Origin: an uncultured Enterorhabdus sp.
Lineage (GTDB): Bacteria; Actinomycetota; Coriobacteriia; Coriobacteriales; Eggerthellaceae
NCBI GenBank assembly: GCA_947649205.1
Contig: CANSQM010000007.1
Coordinates: 32,862-96,861 of the forward strand
Length of the DNA stretch: 64,000 bases
Direction: 5' to 3'
Within the stretch, counting starts at the first letter, position 1, and each line of letters begins with the position of its first letter. Of this stretch, positions 8,571 through 17,449 are shown piece by piece. A program made the translations under genes and the position numbers. The notes beneath the pieces were generated by a model. The model made no database searches and had not been told where the DNA came from. It saw only the letters and a list, made by a program, of their open reading frames with translations.

Positions 8571-9547
8571 TATCGGACTCCTTCTGCGTCGGGGCTGTCG
8601 GGGGTCGCCGCCGGGGCGGGGCGTCCAGGGGTCGCCGTTTGGCCGGGGCGGTTGGGCCCCAGCTCATCCGGCACGCCAGCGCCATCGCGGTCGGGGGTCG
8701 CCGCCGGGGCCGGGGTCGCCGCCGAGGTGGGGGCTGCGGCGGCAAGGGCGTCTGCCATAGCCTCTACGGTGTTGGCGGCGGCCACGGGCGCGGGGCAGGC
8801 GGCCAGCTCGTCGCTGAGGGCGAGGGCGATCGCGGTGATCTGGGGCGGCAGGATGTGGGCCTCGGCCAGGACGGCGGGATCGCGCAGCACCGCGAAGGTG
8901 GGGCCGTCGGCCACCACGCGGCCCGCGGTCATGGCGATGACCCGATCGGCGAAGTCGCCCACCACTTCCATGTCGTGGCAGACCATGATGACGGTGGTGC
9001 CCTGCTCGTTCAGCTCGCGCACCACGGCCATGACCTTCTCGCACTCGCGGAAATCGAGGCCGGTGGTGGGCTCGTCCAGCACGATGACGGGCGGTGCCAG
9101 CACGATGATGGAGGCCAGGGCCAGAAGCTGGCGGGTGCCGCGGTTCAGCAGGAAGGGTTCGGCGTCGGGCGAAAAGCCGAAGCGCTCGATGACGGCATCG
9201 ACGCGGGCCTCGGCCGCGGGGCCGTCCTCGCCGAGAGCGCGAAAGCCGAAGAGCAGCTCCTCGCGCACGGTGGCGCAGCAGATCTGTCGGTCGGGGTTCT
9301 GGAAGAGGAAGCCGATGCGCCGGGCCAGCTCGCTCGTCTTCAGGGCGCCGGTGGGCACGCCGTCGACGAGCACCTCGCCGGCCGTGGGCTTCAGCAGGCC
9401 GTTGACCAGGCGCATGGTGGTGGACTTGCCGGCGCCGTTGGTGCCGACGAAGGCCACGAAGTCGCCGTCGTTCACGGTGAAGCTGACATCGCGCAGCACG
9501 GCCAGCTCGCCGTCGTAGCTGGCGCTGACGTTCTTGAACTCGATCAT
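8570..9547 (-). CDS. ecfA: ECF transporter ATP-binding subunit (second EcfA)
   Basis: A 325-residue ABC ATPase beginning MIEFKNVSASYDGELAVLRD. Walker A is GTNGAGKSTT (about residues 38-47), Walker B is PVIVLDEPTTGLD, and the switch histidine lies in TTVIMVCHDMEVV. The ABC signature is degenerate: LLNRGTRQLLALAS stands where LSGGQ is expected. The C-terminus carries a low-complexity Ala/Pro/Thr tail of about 60 residues (APTSAATPAPAATPDRDGAG and onward) absent from typical EcfA proteins. The start overlaps the stop of the other ATPase gene by four bases. The frame is open further upstream on this strand, but only the sequence from 9547 is conserved. Confidence 0.9.
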   Translation of the reverse strand: MIEFKNVSASYDGELAVLRDVSFTVNDGDFVAFVGTNGAGKSTTMRLVNGLLKPTAGEVLVDGVPTGALKTSELARRIGFLFQNPDRQICCATVREELLFGFRALGEDGPAAEARVDAVIERFGFSPDAEPFLLNRGTRQLLALASIIVLAPPVIVLDEPTTGLDFRECEKVMAVVRELNEQGTTVIMVCHDMEVVGDFADRVIAMTAGRVVADGPTFAVLRDPAVLAEAHILPPQITAIALALSDELAACPAPVAAANTVEAMADALAAAAPTSAATPAPAATPDRDGAGVPDELGPNRPGQTATPGRPAPAATPDSPDAEGVR

Positions 9548-10383
9548 GCGAGCACCTCCTTCGCGGCGGTCACGGCGCCGGCTACAGTGCGCACCGTGGG
9601 CCCGGCGTACAGGCCGCGGTCGGCCAGGGTGTTGACGAGGGTAGTGGCCCGGGGCACGTTCACGCCCAGGGCCAACAGCTCGTCGGCGTGGGCGAGCACG
9701 GCCTCGGGCGCGTCGGCGAAGCGGATGCGGCCCCCGTCCACAATGACGAGCATATCGGCGTAGTCGGACAGCAGCGCGATCTTCTGCTCCACCACGATGA
9801 CCGTGGTACCGTGCTCGCGGGCGTAGCGAGCCAACAGGTCGAACACGGCCACCGACGAGGCCGGGTCCAGCTCGGCGGTGGGCTCGTCCAGCACGAGCAC
9901 CTGCGGGCGCAGGGCCAGCACCGATGCTACGGCCACCTTCTGCTTCTGGCCGCCGGACAGGCTGTCGATGGTGCGGTCGCGCAGATCGGCGATGCCCATG
10001 GCCGCGAGGGCCTCGGTGACGCGGTCGGGAATCTCCTCGCGGGGCACGGCGAAATTCTCCAGACCGTAGAGCAACTCGTCCTCCACCACGGTGGCCACCA
10101 TCTGGGAATCGATGTCCTGGCACACGCTGCCCACCAGGCGGGACAGGTCGGTGAGGGAGGCCTCCATGGTGTCAAGCCCCTCCACGACCACCTCGCCGTA
10201 GAAGTCTCCGGGGTAGCAGTGGGGGATGATGCCGTTCACCGCGTAGGTGAGGGTGGACTTTCCGCTGCCTGCCGCGCCGGTGATGCCGACGAAGCAGCCG
10301 TCGGGAATGGTCAGGTTGATGTCCCGCACCACCAGATCGGCGCCCTCGCGGTAGCGGAAGCTGAAATCTCGGAACTGGATCAT
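9544..10383 (-). CDS. ecfA: ECF transporter ATP-binding subunit (first EcfA)
   Basis: A 279-residue ABC ATPase, MIQFRDFSFRYREGADLVV at the N-terminus. It has canonical Walker A (GAAGSGKSTL), Q-loop region (LVGSVCQDIDSQMV), signature SLSGGQKQKVAVAS, Walker B VLVLDEPTAELD and a glutamine where the switch histidine normally sits (VIVVEQKIALL). With the degenerate-signature partner at 8570 it would form an asymmetric ATPase heterodimer, as is usual for EcfA/EcfA'. The start at 10383 is set by homology; upstream sequence in the same frame belongs to the long palindrome at 10434-10550. Confidence 0.9.
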   Translation of the reverse strand: MIQFRDFSFRYREGADLVVRDINLTIPDGCFVGITGAAGSGKSTLTYAVNGIIPHCYPGDFYGEVVVEGLDTMEASLTDLSRLVGSVCQDIDSQMVATVVEDELLYGLENFAVPREEIPDRVTEALAAMGIADLRDRTIDSLSGGQKQKVAVASVLALRPQVLVLDEPTAELDPASSVAVFDLLARYAREHGTTVIVVEQKIALLSDYADMLVIVDGGRIRFADAPEAVLAHADELLALGVNVPRATTLVNTLADRGLYAGPTVRTVAGAVTAAKEVLA

Positions 10384-10433
10384 GACTGCCTTTCTCGTGC
10401 CTTTCTTGAATCTTGCTCGAAGCTCTTCGGGGG

Positions 10434-10550
10434 CGAGACCGCGGGGTATTCTGATTCGCTCAGACAGTCCTCGCTTGGTGAAACAGGACATTGAGTCCTG
10501 TTTCAATCGCTGCGGAACTCGCTCGGTCAGAACACCCCGCGTTCTCGCTT
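10434..10550. repeat. Long imperfect palindrome between the ECF S and A genes
   Basis: Two arms of about 55 bases face each other: the left begins GCGAGACCGCGGGGTATTCT (10434) and the right ends AACACCCCGCGTTCTCGC (10548). The centre is a perfect stem TGAAACAGGA / TCCTGTTTCA (10478-10487 and 10495-10504). It fills the gap between the S-component stop side and the first ATPase gene, so transcripts of the operon would carry a large cruciform-like stem. REP/BIME-like element or intercistronic attenuator/processing site. Confidence 0.8.
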
Positions 10551-10580
10551 CGCTCAACCACGGTTGAATCGGAGGGCGAG

Positions 10581-11264
10581 TTAGCGCTTCAGGACTTTGG
10601 CCAGGGGGGTGGCGAGGAGCTGGACGAAGACGGCGTTGAAGGTGGCGGTGCCGAGCACGATGGCAACATAGGCGGCCATGGCCACGGCGAAGCTGCCGCC
10701 GACGGAGACGACGTTGATGTAGACGGACAGGGCGGCGAAGGTGAAGCCGGACACGCAGGTGGAGATGAAGGTGTTCACAAGGGGATTAGCGTCGAACGTG
10801 CCGCCGATCTTCAGGGGCACGCGGATGAGAAGGCCGCAGGCCACGGCGCCGAGCAGTTCGGAGGGGATGTTCAAAAGCGGCGTGGCGTTCAGCATGGGAA
10901 TTTGGCAGACGAGGCCGGCGATGAGGCCGATGACGGCCGACTGGGCCAGGGTGGGACGGATGAGGATGATGGCGAGGCAGTAGGCGGCGATGATGAAGTT
11001 CGGCTTCATGCCGAAGGAGGCGAGCAGGCTGCCCACGGTGAGCTTCAGCACCGCGCCGGCGGCCAGGAGCACGGCCACGAGGATGAGATCCTGAATGGAC
11101 AGGCCCTGTCGTGCCGTATCGGAGGCTTTCGCTCCGGCCGCGGGGGCTGCGGCAGCGGTGCGGGCACGGCCGGCCGGGGCGGTGGAGGCGCTGGTGCGCA
11201 GGGCGCCGGCAGGGGTCTCGGGGATCGTGGTCTCGGTGTCGGGGGTGAGGGTGCGCTCGGTCAT
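10581..11264 (-). CDS. ECF transporter substrate-specific (S) component, Trp T-box regulated
   Basis: A 227-residue membrane protein with about six helices after a 55-residue hydrophilic, Ala/Thr-rich N-terminal extension (MTERTLTPDTETTIPETPAG...). The membrane part (SIQDLILVAVLLAAGAVLKL, ASFGMKPNFIIAAYCLAIIL, PSELLGAVACGLLIRVPLKI) fits the compact S-component fold. It is the first gene of the S-A-A-T operon and should bind the transported substrate. The only clue to that substrate is the leader: a T-box with specifier UGG, implying induction when Trp-tRNA is uncharged, hence tryptophan or a precursor. The start at 11264 follows GAAAGGA; upstream in-frame codons overlap the leader. Confidence 0.85.
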   Translation of the reverse strand: MTERTLTPDTETTIPETPAGALRTSASTAPAGRARTAAAAPAAGAKASDTARQGLSIQDLILVAVLLAAGAVLKLTVGSLLASFGMKPNFIIAAYCLAIILIRPTLAQSAVIGLIAGLVCQIPMLNATPLLNIPSELLGAVACGLLIRVPLKIGGTFDANPLVNTFISTCVSGFTFAALSVYINVVSVGGSFAVAMAAYVAIVLGTATFNAVFVQLLATPLAKVLKR

Positions 11265-11390
11265 GACGATCAGTCCTTTCTCGGCGGCGCGTACGGGGCC
11301 GCCTGTCACGCTCGCTTTTTCGCGAGCCTTCCAGTAGGTAGCAATTGCCCCGTATCCGACGCCTTCGAGAGTTTCCAGCCCCACCCCAAA

Positions 11391-11690
11391 CAAAAAGGGA
11401 TCTGTCCTTGGATTAAAGGACAGATCCCTTGATCTGCGGTGCCACCTTTAATTGATCCGCCGAAGCGAACCCTCTCGTGAACGGGCTATCACCCGCTCTG
11501 CCTTTAACGCAGGCTCACGGTCCAGATACTCAGTGACGCGGAGACAAACCGCGGCAACCTTTCCCCTTTCCCTCGGCGATCCATTTACCCTCTGGCGTTC
11601 TGCGGGAATCTCAGCTGCGCCCGCTCTCTGTGAGTGCCCGGAAGGCTTGATCTTCGCCTCATCGGTTTAGGTGTATTCAATTGCTGGCCC
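11391..11690 (-). promoter_or_regulatory. T-box riboswitch leader, specifier UGG (tryptophan)
   Basis: Read on the minus strand. The T-box core AAAGGTGGCACCGCAG is at 11449-11434. It is followed by a terminator hairpin AAGGGATCTGTCCTT / AAGGACAGATCCCTT (11430-11395) and a U-tract. Stem I closes with GGCGA (11658-11654) and TCGCC (11579-11575); CCTTC (11645-11641) pairs with GAGGG (11592-11588). The bulge strand between them reads TAAATGGA, placing UGG (11583-11581) followed by the conserved A in the specifier position. AGAGAG-type distal stem I sequence is also present. The element precedes the ECF S gene, so uncharged tRNA-Trp should permit readthrough. Identity of the T-box is firm; the UGG assignment rests on my hand fold. 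Confidence 0.9.
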
Positions 11691-11804
11691 GTACTTTAGC
11701 ACAAGAACCTGATCGCGCAACCCCACAATTTGGCAAACGCCGTGCAGTGCGGGAGGCGAGGGGGCCGGGGCGGGGCTGGTATGGGCTGCACGCTCCGGCC
11801 CGAC

Positions 11805-13664
11805 CTACCCCAGGGAGAACAGTTTGCGCATTTCGGCGGCCAGCGGCTTGCGGGTAAGCAGTAGAAGAGCAGCCAGAAGCGCCACGGCGGCCGCGGCGGC
11901 GGTCCACGCCAGATAGGGCCAGGTGGTCAGGCCCGCGAGAGCCAAGCCGGCCGGCACGAGGCCGAGGACGAGCTCGTACAGCAGGTACTTCGCGTAGCCG
12001 CTCACGAAGGGGCCGCGGTAGGCGATGAGCAGCACGGCGTTGAAGCTCAGGCCGAGCAGGCAGAGTCCCGGCAGGGCGAAGGTGGTGACGAAGAGATTGC
12101 CCGTGGCGAGGAACCACAGGCCGCCCACGGCCAGAAGCACGAGGAAATACCGCTCCACCACCCGGATGAAATCGGGGGCGTGCACGATCATATTCCGTAC
12201 GAACAGCCAGTTCAGGGCAATGGCGGCGCAGGGGAGGATCACGGTGGGCGCCCCGGCGCCCAAAGCCGCTCCGAGCAAGCCCGTGGCTGTCATGCACAGC
12301 ACTGTCAGCAGGAGCATCACCGTGCGCGCCCCGCTGCTTTTCCGCATGAAGGTGTTCGGCGGGAACACCGAGGGCTCCGGCGCCTGCTTGCGCGCCCGGG
12401 TGCACGCCGGCGAGCGATGGAGGGCGGCGGTGTCGCGGCTGGCGTTCAAGTAGCCGGCGCATCCCGCGCTTTCCAGCACCTCCACGACCGCTCGGGCCAC
12501 GCGCAGGCTTACGAAACGGCTGGACATGCCCAGGGACAGGTCGTCGCCATGGGTGCATACGATGAAGTTGAGGCCCGCCGTGGAGGTAAGGGCGCTGATG
12601 CCCCGCACGAAAGGGGCGGCGGTCTCGTCCATCGCCACGCGGCCCAGGCTGGATACGGTGGTGGTCACCTCCCGGGTCGTCTTCCACGCGGCCAAGCCCA
12701 GGATGGCGTCCTTGACGAACAGGGGCGCGGCGCGCAAGAGCGGGTTCTTCTCCAGCTTGATCATGGCCATCATGCGGCGCTTCAGGGCCGCCGGCTCGGT
12801 GCCGGCGGTCAGCTGGCGCTGTACTTCAGCGGCCACGGCCAGCAGGGGCTCGTCGGCGGTGCCGGGTGTGTAGGTGATGAAGGCGAGGCCGAAGAAGTTG
12901 CGCAGGGTGACGGAACCGAAGAGACTGCGCAGGTCGACGGGAACGTCCAGGTGGATGGCGCGGTGCCGATCGCGGGCCGTCATGGTGGAGCGCACGGCGC
13001 AGATGACCGCGGCGATGAGCAGGGATGTGACGCTGACGCCGGCCTCCTTGGCCCGACGGTGCACGGCACCGGCCGACAGGTGCAGTTCCAGGTACGTCGG
13101 CTCTCCGTCGGTCTTCCAGCCGTTGAGGTGGAAGACCCGCGGCTTGGCCGTGGCGCCCGCCAGGCTGCGGTCGTAGTTGGCCGAGAAGCTGTCCTCGGTC
13201 TTCTGGGGCTCGGTGCCGGCATAGGTGCAGGCCGGCCCGGGCGCGGCCCCGTAGCGCTCAGTGGCGTAAAAGCCCACAAGCGCTTTCAGGAACTCCAGGC
13301 CGCCGCGCCCGTCCGAGATCATGTGGGACACTTCCACGTTGATGCGGCGACGGTAGTACGTCACGCGGAAGAGCACGCTCTTGGGGCCCGTGTGCAGGCT
13401 GTAGCAGATGGGCAGATGCTCCGGCTCTACCATCGGACGCGCCCCCGAGGGCTCCAGGTAATGCCAGAATATGCCGCTGCGCAGGGACACGTTGAAGCCG
13501 GGGAACAGCGCCACCGCGGCGTCGAGGGCCCGCTGCAGAGCGGCCGGGTCCACCTCGTCGGCCATGGTGGCCGTCAGGCGGAAGATGGTCTGATCGGGGC
13601 TGCCGGCCTCGGCGGCGTAGAACTTCCCGACGTTGTCTAGTCGGTACCAAGCAGGGGAAGCCAT
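11805..13664 (-). CDS. Condensation/alcohol acetyltransferase-like domain fused to a C-terminal membrane domain
   Basis: A 619-residue protein. Residues about 1-430 resemble the CoA-dependent acyltransferase/condensation superfamily: the catalytic HxxxDG motif appears in EVSHMISDGRGGLEFLKAL, and a second half has DVPVDLRSLFGSVTLRNFFG and the NFIVCTHGDDLSLGMSSRF strand. Residues about 460-619 form five or six hydrophobic helices, similar to the DUF6320-type membrane module found attached to such acyltransferases. It may acylate a membrane-associated alcohol, lipid or amine; the substrate is unknown. The ATG at 13664 lies inside the 3' end of the alpha/beta hydrolase gene (28-bp overlap), so the two are coupled. 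Minus-strand reading is open far beyond this start, but the conserved domain begins here. Confidence 0.8.
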   Translation of the reverse strand: MASPAWYRLDNVGKFYAAEAGSPDQTIFRLTATMADEVDPAALQRALDAAVALFPGFNVSLRSGIFWHYLEPSGARPMVEPEHLPICYSLHTGPKSVLFRVTYYRRRINVEVSHMISDGRGGLEFLKALVGFYATERYGAAPGPACTYAGTEPQKTEDSFSANYDRSLAGATAKPRVFHLNGWKTDGEPTYLELHLSAGAVHRRAKEAGVSVTSLLIAAVICAVRSTMTARDRHRAIHLDVPVDLRSLFGSVTLRNFFGLAFITYTPGTADEPLLAVAAEVQRQLTAGTEPAALKRRMMAMIKLEKNPLLRAAPLFVKDAILGLAAWKTTREVTTTVSSLGRVAMDETAAPFVRGISALTSTAGLNFIVCTHGDDLSLGMSSRFVSLRVARAVVEVLESAGCAGYLNASRDTAALHRSPACTRARKQAPEPSVFPPNTFMRKSSGARTVMLLLTVLCMTATGLLGAALGAGAPTVILPCAAIALNWLFVRNMIVHAPDFIRVVERYFLVLLAVGGLWFLATGNLFVTTFALPGLCLLGLSFNAVLLIAYRGPFVSGYAKYLLYELVLGLVPAGLALAGLTTWPYLAWTAAAAAVALLAALLLLTRKPLAAEMRKLFSLG

Positions 13665-14653
13665 GGCCGCTTGCCTTCGGTGGGGATGTCGTCGCCGTCG
13701 AGGAAGTGGGAGAGGAGGCGGTAGGTGTCGCGCACGAGCGAGAGCACCGACGGGTACAGGAAGTAGCCGTGCACGCCGTCGTGCATGCGGAAGCAGGCTA
13801 CCTCGTTGCCCTCGGCATCGAGCCGGGCCGCGAAGGCCTCGCCCTCGTCGCGCAAGGGGTCGTACTCGGCAGTGATGACGAGCGTGCGGGGCATGGCGGC
13901 CAGCGACGTGGCGATGAGCGGGGCGAAGCGGGAATCGTGGAAGTCGTCGGGCGTGCGCAGGTACAGCTCGATGTAGTCGACGATGGCCTGACGGGTGAGG
14001 ATATAGTCCTCGCCGTTCTCGCGCACCGAATCGAACAGGGTGGTCTCGGAGTGGTCGTTGTAGACGAGGGGATACAAGAGGATCTGGGTGCGGGGCGCGA
14101 AGTCGCCGCGCTCGCGGGCGAGCAGGCTCACCCCGGCGGTGAGGTTGCCGCCGGCCGAGTCGCCCATGAGCACGATGTGCTCGGGATCGGCATCGGGGAT
14201 GATCTCGCCAGCGAACAGGGCCCGGGCCACGGCGTAGGAATCTTCCAGGGCTGTAGGGAAGCGGTGCTCGGGGCTGCGGCGGTAGTCCACGGCGATGACG
14301 CGCCGCTCCAGCTTCAGGGCCGTGCGCATGCAGGCATCGCTGTAGAACTCCACATCGCCGTTGGCCCAACCGCCGCCGTGGAGGTACAGGATGGTGCCGC
14401 GATGTTCCTCGTTCACGTGCAGGCCGCCCTTCAGAGAGAAGTCGATGTCGAGCGGCGTGAACACGCGCAGGGGAATCTCGTAGCCGTCGGGGGCGGCCAC
14501 GGTGGTCTCGTCGATACGGCAGCGCGGATCGGCGATGGTCAGCTTGCCGGCGGCGTCTTCCACGCGGCGCTGCTCGGCGTAGGATTCGGTGACGTCGGGC
14601 TGCAGGCGCGTGATGGCCTTCACGACGGCCTGGACGACGGGGTTCATGGGCAT
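13637..14653 (-). CDS. Alpha/beta hydrolase, hormone-sensitive-lipase type
   Basis: A 338-residue esterase/lipase of the HSL (acetyl-hydrolase) family. The oxyanion-hole motif HGGG is in ILYLHGGGWANGD, the nucleophile elbow in VLMGDSAGGNLTAG, and the acid and base in TAEYDPLRDEG and RMHDGVHGYF. No signal peptide is seen, so a cytoplasmic esterase is likely. ATG 14653 follows AAAGGAG by five bases and is preferred over the second Met. The 28-bp overlap with the acyltransferase-like gene suggests an acyl-transfer/deacylation pair acting on the same metabolite (inference). Confidence 0.9.
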   Translation of the reverse strand: MPMNPVVQAVVKAITRLQPDVTESYAEQRRVEDAAGKLTIADPRCRIDETTVAAPDGYEIPLRVFTPLDIDFSLKGGLHVNEEHRGTILYLHGGGWANGDVEFYSDACMRTALKLERRVIAVDYRRSPEHRFPTALEDSYAVARALFAGEIIPDADPEHIVLMGDSAGGNLTAGVSLLARERGDFAPRTQILLYPLVYNDHSETTLFDSVRENGEDYILTRQAIVDYIELYLRTPDDFHDSRFAPLIATSLAAMPRTLVITAEYDPLRDEGEAFAARLDAEGNEVACFRMHDGVHGYFLYPSVLSLVRDTYRLLSHFLDGDDIPTEGKRPWLPLLGTD

Positions 14654-15079
14654 GGGCGCTCCTTTGGTCGGGGCGGATAGACACTCGGCCGGGGGCCGGG
14701 CACGGTTGCGGTGGAGACCGCGGAACGGTTGCGGCGGGATTGCGGTTGCCGCTGGCCGGGTTCGCGGCGGGGTTGCAGGGCCACGGGATCGTAGCCGTTG
14801 ACGGTGCGTTAACGATGAGGCCTATGCTAAGGGATGGGGCGAGCTTGTGCTGCCATCGTAGCGCGGTTGCCACGAATCTGTAACGCCGCACGGGAATTGT
14901 GCGCATCTTATGAAGATCGGGGCGGCGAGCCGAGGGCGGGGTGCGCGGGGCCGCTAGCATAGCTCCCCCACCTTGATGTCGGCGCTTCTCACGCCACCGA
15001 CCTCTCAGGTTTCGCGAACGGGGCCTGCACGGGCCGCGCCGTTCGTTTCTCAGAAACTTGAATGAGGAAGGAGAGGGCC
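14654..15079. other. 426-bp divergent intergenic region
   Basis: It separates the minus-strand hydrolase from the plus-strand helicase and should hold both promoters. I see a weak TAGCAT -10-like box near 14955 and a small dyad GTCGG...CCGAC near 14978-15001, but no convincing -35/-10 pair, terminator or open frame. Confidence 0.4.
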
Positions 15080-17380
15080 ATGGATGCTGCCCACCAGAGC
15101 GTTCGCGGCGATGCCGACGTACCATTTCCTGATATCGAAACCGAAGAGAGGGCCCACCTAGCCGAGGTGATGGCCGCGGTGCGCGCCGCCGTGGCGCGGG
15201 CGAGTGGCTTGGCCGAGCGTACCGAGGCGAGCCACCGGGAGGCCGGCGCCCAGCTGGCCGAGGCCCGGGGCGAGCTCGCGCCGGAAGAGGCGCACCTGTC
15301 CGCCTTCGAGCTGAATCGCCTGGACGCCCAAGCCGCCCTCGCCCATCGCTCGCGGGGACGCCTGGAGAAGCTGCTGGCGTCCCCCTATTTCGCGCGGGTT
15401 GACTTTGCGGACGACGCGGGCGCGGATGGCGATGGAGCCGCAGACAGGGTCGCGTGCGCATCGGGCGTGGCATCTGAACGCACCTATATCGGGCGCTTCG
15501 CCTTCACCTGGGAAAACCAAGCGGTCGTCTCCGACTGGCGCAGCCCCGTGGCGGCCCTGTTCTATGATTTCGAGCCCGGGCCGGCCTTTTTCGATGCGCC
15601 GGCAGGGCGCCGTACGGGCACGCTTGTGGGCAAGCGGCAGATCTTCATCGAGGACGGGCAGCTGCGCTATGCTGCCGATTCCTCCTCCAGCGTGCGCGAC
15701 GAGGTGCTGGCCCGCACCCTCGGCCGCGCCTCCGATGCGAAGATGCACGACATCGTGGCCTCTATCCAGCGGGAACAGAACGCGGTTATCCGCGACGAGG
15801 CGCCGGGCACCCTTATCATCCAGGGCGTGGCCGGTTCGGGCAAGACCTCCATCGCGCTGCATCGGGTGGCCTACCTGCTGTACCGCCAGAAGGAGCGCCT
15901 TTCCGCGCGGTCGGTGACCATTCTTTCGCCGAGCCGGGTGTTCTCCGACTACATCTCCGGCGTTCTGCCGGAGCTCGGCGAGGAGCCGGTGCGCGAATGG
16001 AGCCTGCACGAGGTGGCCTCCCTCGTGCTCGCGGGCACGGTGAAGGTGGCCCTGCCGCGCTCGGCGGCCGACGAGGCGGACCCGGCCCGCGCTGCCCGGG
16101 CCGCGGCCAAGGGCACCGAGGAATTCGCCGCCGCTCTTGTCGGCTGGCTCGCCGAGCAGCTAGGGGAGAAGCGGGGTGCCGGGGCCGGGACCCTGGCGGG
16201 GGAAGATGAGGCGGAAGTCGTGCCGGACGCTCCCGTGCGTGAGGAACCTGCGGATGCCCCCGCGCCTTTGAAGGCCGCGAGCACCCCCGTGCGCCGGGAA
16301 CCCCCGGCCGCCCCTTCGATCTTCGAGGGGCGCGATCTTGCCGTCGGGGGAGATGTGGCCGAGGCGGCCTGGCTCAACGGCCGCTTCGCCGCCTACGCGC
16401 CCGTGCCCTTCGACGAGCGGCTCGACCTGATGGCGGGCGATGCCCTGGAACTGGCCCATGGTAAGACCTTCGGCCGCTACGCCCACGCCATGCCCACGCG
16501 CCGTGAGCTGAAGAGCCGGCTTGGGCGCATGATGCGGGCCCGGAACCCCCTGGCGCTGTACAAGTGCTTCCTGGCCGATACGGGCCAAAGCGCCCTGCTC
16601 AAGGCGCCGGCCAAGGGCGTCGTGGAATGGGAGGACGCCTTCCCGCTCGTGCTGTGCGCCCTGGCCTTCGGTGCCGGCGACGGGGTGGCCGCCTGCGCTG
16701 CCGTGCGCCATCTGGTCATCGATGAGATGCAGGACTTGACCCCGGTGCAGCATGAGGCCGTCGCCCGGCTATTCCGCTGTGACCGCACCATTCTGGGCGA
16801 TGTGAACCAGCTGGTGGATGGCCGTGCCGTGGCCGCGCCCGAGACGGTGGCGGCCCACTACCCCGGGGCGCGGGTCGTGCGGCTCATGACGAGCTACCGG
16901 TCTACCTACGAGATCACGGCACTGGCGGCCCGCGTGCTGCCCGTGGCCGGCCTGACGGCGGTGGAGCGCCACGGTGCGCCGCCCTGCTTCGTGCGCTGCG
17001 GCGACACGGCCGGGGTGCTCGCGGCGGTCTTCGAGACCATCGAGCGTTGGCGCGACGGGGGCGGGCGCACTCTCGGCATCATCGCGAAGTCCGACTTCTT
17101 CGCCGCCCGCTATGCCGAGCTCATCGGCCGCGATTGCGCGCTTACGCTGCTCACCGACGAGACCGACACCTATCCCGGCGGCATCGTCGTCAGCTCCGTG
17201 CGCCTGGCCAAAGGCCTGGAGTTCGACGAGGCGGTGCTGCTGGACGCCGACGGCCGCCAGTACGCCACCGAGGCCGACCGCCACCTCCTGTATGTGGCCC
17301 TCACCCGCGCCATGCACGGACTGACCATCCTCTACCGCGACGAGCCAAGCCCGTTTTTCGGCGAAGTTCCAGCGGCATAG
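15080..17380 (+). CDS. helD: HelD-like superfamily 1 helicase (UvrD-related, RNA polymerase recycling type)
   Basis: A 766-residue protein starting MDAAHQSV after an AGGAAGGAG site; an ATG at 15062 lacks that spacing. The N-terminal ~110 residues are helical and charged, suiting the coiled-coil arm of HelD that enters the RNA polymerase secondary channel. Walker A is IIQGVAGSGKTSIALHR (about 248-264), Walker B VIDEMQDLTPVQHEA, and the C-terminal UvrD_C part contains VVSSVRLAKGLEFDEAVLLD and LLYVALTRAMH. An acidic, Pro/Ala-rich insert lies around residues 360-420. HelD removes stalled RNA polymerase from DNA using ATP. Actinobacterial-type HelD proteins have this length; assignment to HelD over general UvrD rests on domain order. 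Confidence 0.85.
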   Translation: MDAAHQSVRGDADVPFPDIETEERAHLAEVMAAVRAAVARASGLAERTEASHREAGAQLAEARGELAPEEAHLSAFELNRLDAQAALAHRSRGRLEKLLASPYFARVDFADDAGADGDGAADRVACASGVASERTYIGRFAFTWENQAVVSDWRSPVAALFYDFEPGPAFFDAPAGRRTGTLVGKRQIFIEDGQLRYAADSSSSVRDEVLARTLGRASDAKMHDIVASIQREQNAVIRDEAPGTLIIQGVAGSGKTSIALHRVAYLLYRQKERLSARSVTILSPSRVFSDYISGVLPELGEEPVREWSLHEVASLVLAGTVKVALPRSAADEADPARAARAAAKGTEEFAAALVGWLAEQLGEKRGAGAGTLAGEDEAEVVPDAPVREEPADAPAPLKAASTPVRREPPAAPSIFEGRDLAVGGDVAEAAWLNGRFAAYAPVPFDERLDLMAGDALELAHGKTFGRYAHAMPTRRELKSRLGRMMRARNPLALYKCFLADTGQSALLKAPAKGVVEWEDAFPLVLCALAFGAGDGVAACAAVRHLVIDEMQDLTPVQHEAVARLFRCDRTILGDVNQLVDGRAVAAPETVAAHYPGARVVRLMTSYRSTYEITALAARVLPVAGLTAVERHGAPPCFVRCGDTAGVLAAVFETIERWRDGGGRTLGIIAKSDFFAARYAELIGRDCALTLLTDETDTYPGGIVVSSVRLAKGLEFDEAVLLDADGRQYATEADRHLLYVALTRAMHGLTILYRDEPSPFFGEVPAA

Positions 17381-17449
17381 CGCCGATTTTCAACTCAGCC
17401 AAACTCATGCGCCTCGTGGCAAGTCGGCCGCAAAGGTTCGAGGAGGCCT

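Noticed and set aside
13665..15473. N-terminal extension of the acyltransferase-like frame far upstream on the minus strand
   Set aside because: The extension is Arg/Pro-rich, crosses the hydrolase gene in another frame and enters the helicase gene; homology begins at 13664.
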